64,000 nt of DNA from Laguncularia racemosa (Eukaryota > Streptophyta > Magnoliopsida > Myrtales > Combretaceae): the NCBI GenBank assembly GCA_037954665.1, contig JBBMOL010000298.1, forward strand, positions 372,001 through 436,000. The letters are read 5' to 3'. Below are positions 35,260 to 45,409 of this stretch, one piece after another. Position numbers and translations under genes: made by a program. Within the stretch, counting starts at the first letter, position 1; every line of letters begins with the position of its first letter. The notes below the pieces were generated by a model. The model saw nothing but the letters and a program-made list of their open reading frames with translations, did no database searches and was not told the DNA's origin.

Positions 35260-36021
35260 TTCTCCACTGTAACTTTAGGAGGAGAATGCTCTGCAGTAAT
35301 TCAGAACAAACTCCCAAAGAAGTTAAAAGATCCTAGGAGCTTTACCATCCCTTGCCTGATAGGGAATTTATCTGAAGAACGGGCATTGGATGATTTGGGA
35401 GCCAGCATTAATTTGATGCCATACAAGATGTTCCAGAAATTAGGTATTGGAGAGCCAAAACCGACCAAAATGAGTCTTCATTTAGCCAATCAATCAGTCA
35501 AATTCCCGAGAGGAGTAGTTGAAGATGTATTAGTGAAGGTGCAGGACTTCATCTTCCTGGCGGATTTCGTCATCCTTGACATGGAAGCAGATGTGGAGGT
35601 CCCTCTTATATTGGGGAGGCCATTTTTTGCTACTGCTAGAGCCATAATTGATGTTGGGGATGGGAAGTTAGTGTTGAGAGTGGGAAATGAAGAGGTCATA
35701 GTGAAAATGCCTGATGTCCTTAAACAAAGCCCGCACCATGATGATACATGCTATGCAATCAACTACCTCGACTTTGCAGTTTCAGATTCATTGCAAGACC
35801 TGTTGATTGGTGATGCATTAGAATTGTGTTTGATGAATGGGGAGAAAGAGCAACCCGAAAATATGGCGATTAGAGCAGTTGTCAATCAGCTTAATAATAA
35901 TCCTGAGTTGAGAGAAGAAAGAAGCTTTGAAGGTATGAATAGATCCACCATTCAGAGATCGAAACCTTCAATTGAGGAACCACTTGAGCTAGAATTGAAA
36001 CAACTGCCAGACTACCTTTAA
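35260..36021 (+). pseudogene. pol: ATH2 aspartic protease
   Basis: In the gag frame after a stop near 35257. The active-site region is ALDDLGASINLMPYKMF (D-L-G), followed by FIFLADFVILD and LILGRPFFATARAIIDVGD. The C-terminal ~90 residues are a linker to reverse transcriptase (EEPLELELKQLPDYL). The stop at 36019-36021 replaces a sense codon before YAFLEED, the usual start of reverse transcriptase. Confidence 0.88.
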
Positions 36022-36665
36022 TATGCATTTTTAGAAGAAGATTCTAAACTTCCAGTCATAATTGCATCAAATCTGGATCGAGATCAGTAGGAAAGGTTAT
36101 TGCATGTCCTGGGGCAACACAAGAAAGCAATTGCATGGAAAATTGCAGATATAAAGGGGATTAGCCCATCGTTTTGTACACACAAAATTTTGATGGAAGA
36201 TTGTGTCAAGCCAGTGGTACAACCGCAGCGCCGACTTAATCCAAATATGAGAGATGTTGTAAAAAAGGAAGTCATCAAATTGCTTGATGCAGGAATGATC
36301 TACCCAATTTTTGATAGCTCATGGGTGAGCCCCATTCAAGTAGTTCCAAAGAAAGGCGGTATGACAGTGGTACCGAATGAAAAAAATGAACTCATCCCGA
36401 TGAGAACTGTCACTGGATGGAGAGTTTGTATAGATTACCACAAGCTAAATGACGCAACTCGAAAGGATCATTTTCCTCTTCCATTTGTGGACCAAATGCT
36501 TAAAAGGTTAGCTGGTCATGCATATTACTGTTTCCTCGATAGGATGTCTGGATATTTTTAGATTCCTATCGCACCTGAAGACTAGGAAAAGACAACATTC
36601 ACATGCCCTTTTAGGACCTTCGCTTATCGACGCATGCCTTTTGGATTATGCAACGCTCCAACCAC
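36022..36665 (+). pseudogene. pol: ATH2 reverse transcriptase, fingers only
   Basis: Still in the gag frame with some stops. It shows LPVIIASNL, LGQHKKAIAWKIADIKGISP, KEVIKLLDAGMIYPI, SWVSPIQVVPKKGGMT, WRVCIDYHKLNDATRKDHFPLPF and, after a stop, MPFGLCNAPTT. At about 36658-36668 it jumps to NHLSRLENP, the end of RNase H. The palm with the YxDD motif, thumb, connection and nearly all RNase H are missing. The reading frame also changes at the junction. A short shared stretch (AACCAC) is compatible with repair by microhomology. Confidence 0.85.
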
Positions 36666-37685
36666 CTGTCACGTTTGGAGAATCCCTGTTTAGAAAGACC
36701 GAACGAAGTTGAGATCAACGATGAGTTCCCTGAGGAACGATTGTATGCCATCAAGACCGTTGAAGATGATATCATCCCATGGTTTGCTGATATTGCCAAT
36801 TACCTAGTGGCAAGGGCCCATCCTAAGGATATGAACAAGCAGCAGAAGAAGAAATTTTTCACCGAATTGAAGCACCACTACTGGGAGGATCCACATTTAT
36901 TCAAAATTTGTGCTGATCAGATGATTCGAAGGTGTGTTTCCCATGAAGAAGGATAGAAAATCTTATTCCACTGTCACAGTGGGCCAACGAGAGGACATCA
37001 TAGTGCCAATAGGATGGCACACAAAGTATTAGAAGCGGGATTTTACTGGCCGTCATTGTTTAGGGATGCTCAGAGATATATAGCTCGATGTGACCGATGC
37101 CAGAGGGATGGTAACATATCAAAAAGGAATGAAATGCCACAACACTACATATTAGAGTGTGAAGTATTCAATGTGTGGGGCATCGACTTTATGGGGCCCT
37201 TTCCTCCTTCCTTCGGAAATAAATACATATTGGTAGTTGTGGATTACGTCTCTAAATGGGTAGAAGCACAAGCCTTGTCGACTAATGACTCTCGGGTGGT
37301 TGTTAAATTCTTGAAGAAGCTCTTCTGTAGATTCGGGGTCCCACGGGCACTCATAAGTGACAGAAGTACACACTTCTGTAATTCGCAAGTTGAAAAGATT
37401 CTTAAGCGATATGGGGTGACTCACCGTCTTGCTACGCCGTATCACCCCCAAACTATTGGGCAAGTGGAGGTTTCAAACAGGGACCTAAAGCATATCTTAA
37501 TGAAGTTCGTGTCTCACCATAGACGAAACTGGGCCGAGAAGTTAGATGATGCTTTGTGGGCATATCGGACAACGTACAAAACCCCTCTTGATACTACTCC
37601 ATATCGATTGGTCTACGAGAAAGCTTGCCATTTACCAGTTGAGATTCAGCACAAGGCATTTTGGGCAATCAAATCTCCAATTTAG
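36666..37685 (+). pseudogene. pol: ATH2 integrase, zinc domain and catalytic core
   Basis: After the deletion, the linker with KTVEDDIIPWFADIANYLVA and FKICADQMIRRCVSHEEG ends in a stop (36954-36956). The zinc domain then follows with H-H-C-C: the GPTRGHHSANRMAHKVLEAG segment and ARCDRCQR. The catalytic core shows WGIDFMGPFPPSFGNKYI, VPRALISDRSTHF and TPYHPQTIGQVEVSNRDLK, giving D, D and E in the expected spacing. The TNGQ motif reads TIGQ here. The frame ends at 37685 after a frameshift near 37670. Confidence 0.88.
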
Positions 37686-38068
37686 ATCTCAGCCAGTCTG
37701 GAGCACATCGAAGGATGCAACTTAATGAGCTAAATGAATGGAAGCTCATGGCATATTACAATTCATATATATACAAAGAGAAAGCCAAGAAGTTTCATAA
37801 TGCTCGGCTACCACGGAATGGACAATTTAATGAAGGGGACTTTGTATTACTTTTCAACTCTAGGTTGAAATTGTTCCCTGGGAAGCTTAAATCAAGATGG
37901 TCCGGTCCATTCCGGGTAAAAAAGGTTTTTCCCTACGGCACAGTTGAGTTGGAACACCCGGAGAAAGGCATTTTCAAGGTGAATGGCCAAAGGCTTAAGC
38001 ATTACTTTGGGGACAAAACAGTTTTGGAAGAAAAGGAGGAGCTGAACCTCATTCTCATCTCCATTTGA
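37686..38068 (+). pseudogene. pol: ATH2 integrase C-terminal domain
   Basis: Continues in the next frame. It shows LDLSQSGAHRRMQLNELNEW, KFHNARLPRNGQFNEGDFVL and KLKSRWSGPFRVKKVFPYGT, the GPF-containing barrel of Athila integrases. It ends at a TGA at 38066-38068, immediately before the post-pol motif. Confidence 0.85.
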
Positions 38069-38086
38069 GCTCCACCGGTTCATTAC

Positions 38087-38143
38087 GTCGAGCTAACGAC
38101 GTTAAACAACAGCGCTTCTTAGGAGGCAACCCATGTTACTTAG
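38087..38143 (+). other. Athila post-pol conserved motif
   Basis: CGAGCTAACGACGTTAAACA... and TTCTTAGGAGGCAACCCA just downstream of pol; a hallmark of Athila elements. ATH1 carries the same block at 26045-26112. Confidence 0.75.
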
Positions 38144-38489
38144 GTAAGTTTTTTTTTTCTTTATTATCATCCATTGTTTTGGAGTAACTTTTGTAGGACA
38201 GCAAGCTACAGAGGGGCTAACCAAGTTTGGATTCTATGAAAGTCACCTTAATAGAGCTTCTTTTAAGCTCTAAGTGTGGGGAAATTCAGGATGGGAGACC
38301 TTTTCAAGGGAATGCAAGATGAAGTGATGACAGGTATGTACTTTGATCTGCACAACTAAGTACACTAGTGGTGTATCCAGTTTCTCACACATGCCAAGGG
38401 GTGTCTAAATTGACTTTGCAATAAAAAAGGGGAATACGTCATGGTGTGCCCTCCCGTGCACTTCAAATATGCTCATTGTGTACATATCA
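38144..38489 (+). other. ATH2 region between pol and repeat array
   Basis: No gene. AAGTGTGGGGAAATTCAGG at about 38271 is a second purine-rich tract of the type found before the 3' end, an internal-polypurine-like site. Confidence 0.5.
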
Positions 38490-38970
38490 GAGATACACGA
38501 ATAAGGTACACGCTCGTGTACTTGGTCGTGTATCTAACCCACAGAAGGCACAATTCGATACACGAACAAGGTACACGCTCGTATACCTGGTCGTGTATCT
38601 GACCCACAGAACACCCCCTCTATATACACGAACAAGGTACACGCTCGTGTACCTGGTCGTGTATTTGACTCACAGAATGCTCTCCCATGATACACGAACA
38701 AGGTATACGCTCGTGTATCTAAACCACAGAATGCTCTCCTACGATACACGAACAAGGTACACGCTCGTGTACCTGGTCGTGTATTTGACTCACAGAATGC
38801 TCTCCTATGATACATGAATAAGGTACACGCTCGTGTACCTGGTCGTGTATCTAACCCATAGAATGCTCTCCCACGATACACGAACAAGGTACACGCTCGT
38901 GTATCTAACCCACTAAAAGGAATTCAAAGTACACGACCATGTACTTGGTCGTGTATCTAATTTTTCTGCT
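38490..38970 (+). repeat. ~66-bp tandem array of hairpin units in ATH2
   Basis: Seven to eight units, each with ATACACGAACAAGGTACACG, then CT, then CGTGTACCTGGTCGTGTAT and about 26 bp of spacer. The two halves are nearly complementary, so each unit can form a hairpin. Two units are shortened by one CGTGTACCTGGT segment. The last unit is most diverged. Open frames across it on both strands result from the periodicity. Confidence 0.88.
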
Positions 38971-39795
38971 CGTACTATAAAAGGACTCCTCACTTCACTC
39001 TGCCATTTACACGACCCATTCTCCATTCATGTATTTGACCCACTCACTCCCACTCTACTCCTCCATACCGTGGTTGTTCTTTCCACACCATAAATTTCTT
39101 CCGTTTCAAGGACTCAAGGTAAGTAAGTTTTCTCTTCTTCTTCTTCAATACTTATTACAATACGGTTGTTGCTCGGTTTTCTTTTATGGCTACCATACAT
39201 GCTTGCATCTATGATGATGGTATGATGAGTGATTTCGCATTTTGGAAGTCGATTGTTGATAGATCTGTAGACATTTTGAACTCACGTGAATGCATGTATG
39301 ATTGATGTCATGAGTGGCTGCCAAACAAGTGAATCGATACTTAGGGTTTGAACATGAATATTTAGGACTTTGATTTTGTGGGTTTCTGGAACAATGTTGT
39401 TGTGTTTCTTTTCCGATCTTCTTCTTAAAAATAAAGTTATGAGGCCATTTTTTTTTTTTACGATGACTAAACTATCACACCTAGCTTCTTAGAATCAAGA
39501 ATCGAACTTTATCGTTTGATGATGCTTTGGGTGTGTTGTAGTTACATTTTTTGCCTTCAGGAAGGTAAATTGATAATATACCAAAGCCACAAGACCTGAT
39601 TCTAAGCGTTCCTATGGTAATTTGTGCATGTATTAGATGGGTAGATACAAAACTAGGTACACGATCGTGTACCTTGGTTGTGTATCTCAACTGTGCTATC
39701 TTCCTCCTTGTTTCGGAAACCCAATGCAAGTCCTATCATTTTCTTTGTGTAATTAACGAACCTAACCTATTTTGAGACCATTGTGATTGATTCAG
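38971..39795 (+). other. Spacer before the ATH2 extra ORF
   Basis: No supported gene. A TATAAAAGG at about 38977 could be a TATA box, and GGTAAGT near 39117 is followed by a long T/C-rich stretch. A further TACACGATCGTGTACC motif lies near 39657. The layout would allow a separate promoter and an intron, but this is only a guess. Confidence 0.35.
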
Positions 39796-41160
39796 ATGGG
39801 CAAAAAGACTTGTGCAGTTAAATCGAAGTTTACTAAGAAGAAGAAGACCACCCCTGCTAAGAGGAAGCGGGATGGTGCTAGTTCATCCTCTGCTCCACCC
39901 CCCCTGAAGAGTTGCGGAGGAGCCTCGCAGAAACCATTTGGTGCACATCAATATTTGGATTGGGGCATGCTGGAAGGGTATAGATTAGTTCAATCAATCA
40001 AGGAGATCCTTGCCACCGGACCATGGGAGGTCCTGTTCACCATTCAAGAACCAGCGTATAGGGATGTTACTCTTGAGTTCCTATCCACTATGCAGATACA
40101 GAAGGCAGAAATTGAAAAAGGTTGGGACAACTCTTTCAGTTTTGAAGTATACGGGCAACAGCACAACTGTACTATCTACCAGTTCTATTCTCTAATGGGA
40201 TTCTACACTGAAGCTTTTACCCGGACACCTGAGTTTCGGGGTTTACATTGCCGTTGGCCTCCCAACGTTAACAATCAAGTATGTTGGGAGGAGTTGACCG
40301 GAAACCCGAATTAAGAGTACTTTCCAACTAGCTCCAAGGCCTCTCTAATTAAGGATGATTGCCTCAAAGTTTGTCATTGGCTCTTGACAAACACAATTGG
40401 AGCCCAAAAAAGCAGTAAGGGAGTTGTTAATAACTTTGAAATCTTCTATCTTTACAATGTCTCCCATGAATATCAAATTAATATCGGGTTAGAGTTGGCC
40501 TTTTATATATGGAGACAGGCACATGACTCTCGATCTAAGGGGATTTACTGTGGCAGCTTCATCACTCATTTGCTGAAGAGCATGGACATTTTCCAAGACC
40601 CTGGGCCAGAGGCTACCAAGTGCAATCAGGAAAGAATCTCTGATAGGCCGTTTGCCAAGTGGGGAGTGAAAAAAATCACAGGAACTTCTCGCACTTCTAG
40701 CAGGCCGCATCCTTCTGCACAATCCTCCAAAGCTGCTCCTTCCTTGTCTTCACCTGGTGAGTCTTCTATTCCCACATTGGAGCGGGTACTTGACCGCTTG
40801 GCATCCATTGAGAAGACCCAAGGTGAGATGAAAGTTCAACTACAGGGGTTGAAAAAGAAAGAAAAAAAAATTAGAAAATTTGTAGTTCACGCTTTCCAGT
40901 CGCTGGCTAAGTGCTTCCCAGCGAGGCAAGCCAGTTTGCCTACTTATGCCTCTTCCTCTGAAGCTGAAGAGGAAGTTGAGGCCAGCGGTGATAAAGACAA
41001 GGAAAACGAGGGAGAAAGTGAGGGAGAAAGTGAAGAAGATACTGAGGAAACCACTGAGGAAGTGGAACCAATCATTGCCAAGGGTGAGGAAAGTGATGAT
41101 GAAGAGGATGAAGCAGACGAGAATGAAGATGATGAAGATGAGGAGACTAGTTCGGAATGA
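39796..41160 (+). pseudogene. Athila extra ORF downstream of pol (env-position), one stop
   Basis: The frame starts at ATG 39796 (MGKKTCAVKSKF, strongly basic, nuclear-localisation-like KKKKTTPAKRKR). It runs to TGA 41158-41160 with only one in-frame stop, TAA at 40312-40314. The middle shows EPAYRDVTLEFLSTMQIQK and SFEVYGQQHNCTIYQFYSLM, matching the ORF found downstream of pol in many Athila elements, whose function is unknown. A Ser/Pro-rich segment, a coiled coil (~residues 320-365) and a very acidic tail (EEEVEASGDKDKENEGESEG...) follow. I see no signal peptide or transmembrane segment, so an envelope role is not supported here. Confidence 0.8.
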
Positions 41161-41527
41161 TGAATGACTTTAAGTAAACTATTTTATTCTGCATATTTGA
41201 GGAGCTCTTTCTCTTAAGCTAGACTCTTCCTTGTTGGATTACTGTAATAATGACTAATCTCTATTTACTCTTTTACCTTTCGTTTTTGTTGTGTTGAACT
41301 TTGCTGATCTAGGTGTTATCCTGCGAATGCAACTGGTCCCATAACTTTCCTTGGCGAGCTTCATTGATATAGATGATCGACATTCTGCTAGCTATGTAAT
41401 TGGTCCATCACCTGTTTAATCCCGGGAAGTCTCAGTTCCTTTTCTTTTTATTTTTTCTTTTTATCTCTTTATTTCTCATTACGTTCTTGAATGATAAAGA
41501 CATTGGGGACAATGTCTCAATGTAAGT

Positions 41528-41540
41528 GTGGGGAAGGGGA
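41528..41540 (+). other. ATH2 polypurine tract
   Basis: TGTGGGGAAGGGGA after a GACATTGGGGACAATGTCT block, the usual sequence near the 3' end of Athila internal regions. The 3' LTR expected soon after is absent. Confidence 0.65.
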
Positions 41541-41708
41541 TACTAAAGAAATTTGATAAGGGTTGTGCTGAATTGTATAAGTCATTCAAAATTTTCCCCT
41601 ATTTTTTCTTTCTTTCTTTTTGCTTGATAATCGAATTTTGAAATCATGATTGCAAATCACGTAATATATTAGCATTTAGTGAATGAATTCCTCTAAAAGA
41701 GTGTTGTG

Positions 41709-42707
41709 CATTAGGGCAAAAACTAAAGGAATTCGAATTTTGGCGATGAGGGCCCATTTTGAGCAGATCGACCCCAGAATTATTTATATATTAACCTCTT
41801 TTCTATTATTCTTGTATTGTGTTTTCCAACAGGCACACTTATCATATTTTAAAGGCAATGGACAAACTCCCTCAGACTCAGCTTGTGGGTTATCCATGGA
41901 CCGACTTGAACTGACGATGAGTTGGGCCGATGGATCCTATAAAAGACTGGCATCTTAAAGACCATTTATTTTATATATTTCTTCTTTTATGAACTATTTT
42001 GGTTGTATTTTAGTTTTGGGACACTTTTATTTCCTTGTAATTTTCATTTAGTGTTAACCACCTTAAAAGTGGTAAACTTTTGAGCACTTTTTAACCCTAG
42101 GAGTAGCAAGTATAAATACTTGCTTAAGAGAGGGTTTGAGGAGGCTTATTTTTGCAGAACAAACACTTCACATTTCGTGAGAGGGCTTAGGGTTTTCCTA
42201 ATTCCAAATTCTCTTATCAATTTCAATCCCAAGAAGTTGAAATTGTGGCGAGTGCAACAAGGAGAAATCATGAGTAATATCAGTTCCTAATCGTTGTTTT
42301 CCATTTCATCACTAGTGCGTCATATCTAGGTTGATTTGGATATTCTTGGACTTGTTTTAATTTGCAATTCGTGATCAATAGCTTGTTATATGATTGATTG
42401 TGTTGATATATGATATCATTCTCTTCATTGTGACGTGAATTGGATAGTTGAAGGAAGGGATTGGAATTTGCGGTTTGACCCATTTGTTTTCTTGATTTGA
42501 TTCACGTGGGTTTCAATTATAATTGTTATTATTTGATGAAGATTACTTGTTTGGATTGATAATAGCAATTGGAGCTCTTTGGATTTCATTCCATTGCCTT
42601 AGGATTTCCGCATTTACCTAGTCAAGTGAACCGGTTTTTGTGTGTGTGAATTGAGGAGTTTTCCTTGATTCTTTTTATTGTGCTTAAGCTTGGATTTAGG
42701 CACATCA
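41709..42707 (+). repeat. B-family LTR lacking its first 30 bp (second copy of the ATH1 flank)
   Basis: From CATTAGGGC at 41709 this matches the B1 LTRs to their end (GGCACATCA, 42707) and is followed by TAAAG and the same ATH1 gag sequence as B1 at 31022. The first 30 bp of the LTR are replaced by ATH2 sequence. It agrees with the B1 5' LTR at some sites and with the 3' LTR at others. Confidence 0.88.
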
Positions 42708-42712
42708 TAAAG

Positions 42713-43570
42713 CATCATTTATTGATAAAGTGCCAATGAACCATGGTAAAGTAAAACTCTCTAGATCTTTTAATTTCTTCAGCAACTCGTTCTGTAGGAT
42801 GGTAAAGCATTTCTCATTGAGGGTGACTATTGAGACTTCTTTTAGTTTCTTCTTATTGGAAAGTAAGTCCTTCAAGAATTTTACATACTTGGGCATCTAC
42901 AATAAAGCCTCAACAAATGGTAAGTTTATATGAAGTTGTTTGAAAATTTCCAAAAACTTACTATATTGGTCCTCTGAATGCTCTTTCTTAAGTTGAGCTA
43001 AGTAAGGAATTTTTGGAACATACTCTCTGATCTTTGGGGGTTGCTCCTTCTCCTTTAGTATTTTAACTTCCCTTTTAGTTTACACCACTTCTTCATCAAC
43101 TAGGAAGATTACTTTGACATGTTCCCTAAGGTTGGGCTTTGTATTTCCAAGAAGAGTTCCTCAGGGTCTTTTTGAAATCATTTTCGCAATATGTTCTACT
43201 TGAGTTTCTAAATTCCAGATCGAAGTGCCTTAATTCCTTAATAGTGCTTCTGTAGCTTGGAAGCGTGTTTCAGTTGTTTGAATAAACTTTTTCATTAAAT
43301 CTTCCAAATTCGACTTATGTTCCGATAGGTAGTGTACTTATTGGAATCCGGGTGGACCATTCCTTGGTTGATTTTCCCATGAGAGATTGGGATGATTTCT
43401 CCAACTCGGATTATAAGTAGTGTTATAGGGGTTGTTTAGTTGCCTATTTGGAAGTCCTACAAAATTAACATCTTCATTATAATTAGAAATAAACTTCAAT
43501 TGACCTAGATGTTGTACCACGAAGATTCGTCCACTTTCTTACTTAATGCCTCAACCTATGCTACTAAAGT
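42713..43570 (-). pseudogene. gag: ATH1 gag C-terminal part, copy 2
   Basis: Nearly the same as 31027-31884, with scattered substitutions and one extra codon near 42855 (NKKKLKE against NKKLKE). It is bordered on the right by AATAA (43571-43575) and the ATH2-type LTR. It is the right-hand copy of a duplicated flank, not an independent element. Confidence 0.82.
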
Positions 43571-43575
43571 AATAA

Positions 43576-45015
43576 TGATAAGTCGCAAAATACCCTTATC
43601 TAGAGTAATGAAATTGTGCTTTATTGTTGAATTTTTAGATGATTTGTTGAAGAAAAGGATGCTTAATGGAATGAATGTTAATTTTAGGATCTTCTAGAGT
43701 ATTTTGGAGCTAAGGGAAGGAGTTTTGAAGAGTCGGATCAAGTTTGGAAGGAATTGGATACATTACATGTGAAGAGAAAGAATTCTGGAAAGTACACAAG
43801 CGAGATACATGCCCATGTACTTTGCTTGTGTATACTGAAGCGGATGTCTGGAAAGTACACAAGCAAAGTACACGCACATGTACTTTGCTTGTGTATCTAA
43901 GTTTTTCTTCTATTCGATGATGTTTCAAATACACGACCAATGTACACTCCCATGTACTTGCTCGTGTATATTCACATAAGGACATTTGGAAGCAAGCATG
44001 AGATACACGAACGAGATACACTACTTGTGTATCCGCTCGTGTATATATCCAACCGGGGTACATTTAAAAATAGACCATTAGTTTGCCCTAGAACAAGGAG
44101 TTTTACGAATTTTTTACTTTCTTTGACTCTCATAACAGCAAGGGAAAGAAGATTTTGTTGATTCCAAGGGAGATTGAAGACCTACGAAGAAGAAGATTCT
44201 ATCTTTAAGGGTTGTGACTATGAATTTTATCTATTCTTCTAGTAATTGCATTTCTTTTGTCCAATTTATGGAGGAGTAGACCCTAGATCTAGATTTTATT
44301 TGAAACTTCTCTATCATGTGATGAAGATTTGGTCATTAATGCGAAGTTGTTGACTTTCTTATGATTAATTGCGTGCCCTTCAGTTGTTTCTTAGATTCAT
44401 AGATCCGGAATATGAATTTATGCATGATATCATATTAGTTAATTGAGAAATTGCTCTTATGATTAGATTTAATGCAATTAATGAGATTTGATTATTCTTC
44501 TAGTGATAGGAAACAAGAGTCTTATGTTTACATCGATTATTTTGATGCGAATTCATGTACTTTATGCAATTCTAGGTTGCTATTAACTAAGGAGAGATCC
44601 TATTTGATAAACCTAGGATTAGATAGGTTAATATACTTGAGAAAGTAGTTAACTTGACTAGAGAATTCGACAGTATAAGAAGTCAATTACGACAATCTTC
44701 ATAAATCTAATGAATTACATGATAGAGAAGGAGTATAATAAGATCTAGGTTGCTTTTGTTAATTGATAAATCTTCAGAACCATTGTTGTTAGTGAGTTAT
44801 TAGTTTTAAGATTATAGTAATTAAGTTTCAACCAACATATTTAAGCGGTGGTTAGATAATAGGAACGGAGTTAGTACTAGTAGTTGGTGTATCTCTAAAG
44901 GATGACCCTGTGCTTACTCGCTATATTACGCTACGATAGGTGCACTTGCCTATTCCTTCGTAGTAGGATTAAGAACAAGAATTCAATTTATTAAAACTAC
45001 GATTGGCAACGATCA
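43576..45015 (+). repeat. Lone ATH2-type LTR with AATAA on both sides
   Basis: 1440 bp, like the 5' LTR at 31885. AATAA at 43571-43575 and 45016-45020 are the same target duplication as left of the full ATH2. ATH1 gag runs on at both sides, so locally it is a solo LTR. It also supplies the missing right-hand target duplication of ATH2. Confidence 0.9.
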
Positions 45016-45020
45016 AATAA

Positions 45021-45409
45021 CAACATCAACATCATATACTCTTACTACTTTTGGTTGTTTGGCTCTCGACACATTCCACTGGTAACTGTTCATGGCCATG
45101 TCTTCTATTAAATTCTATGCCTCTTTAGGAGTTTTGTTATTCAATGTCCCTCTAGTTGCTACATCTACCATTTGCCTAGTGGTTTGATTCAGTCCCCCAT
45201 AGAAAGTCTAAATTTGCATCCATGGTGGAAGATTGTGATGTGGGCATCTCCTCAGCTGATCTTTATATATCTCCCATGTATCATATAAAGTCTCAGACTC
45301 TATTTGAGCATAAGAGGAGATATCGTTCTGTAGCTTCACAGTCTTTGCTAATGGAAAATACTTAGCAAGAAACTTTTTCGCCATCTGTTCCCATGTAGAT
45401 ATCAACCCC
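45021..45409 (-). pseudogene. gag: ATH1 gag, middle part
   Basis: The minus strand shows ISTWEQMAKKFLAKYFPLAK and ETLYDTWEIYKDQLRRCPHH, the same capsid motifs as ATH2 gag residues ~185-240, then a TRQMVDVATRGTLNNKTP block, with stops. On the upstream side it is cut by S1 (ACCCC at 45405-45409); gag continues beyond S1 at 47040. Confidence 0.85.

Larger units (their letters stand above)
31885..41708 (+). mobile_element. ATH2: Athila element truncated at its 3' end
   Basis: It starts with a 1440-bp 5' LTR preceded by AATAA (31880-31884), then a tRNA-Asp primer site, gag, protease, partial reverse transcriptase, integrase, the post-pol motif, a 66-bp repeat array and an extra ORF. A purine tract lies at 41528-41540. 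Instead of a 3' LTR, at 41708/41709 the sequence passes into a B-family LTR followed by another copy of the left flank and then a lone ATH2 LTR (43576-45015) with AATAA on both sides. ATH2 lies in the ATH1 gag in opposite orientation. Confidence 0.9.

Noticed and set aside
38446..38887. Open frames on both strands over the 66-bp array, giving repetitive YTLVYLVVYLTHR-like or RRAFCG-like proteins
   Set aside because: They follow from a repeat unit that is a multiple of three and lacks stops; both strands are open at once, there is no domain, and the repeats are hairpins.
38971..39230. Intron or spliced env-type transcript before the ATH2 extra ORF
   Set aside because: A GGTAAGT and a pyrimidine-rich stretch are present, but without transcript data they are too common to support a call.
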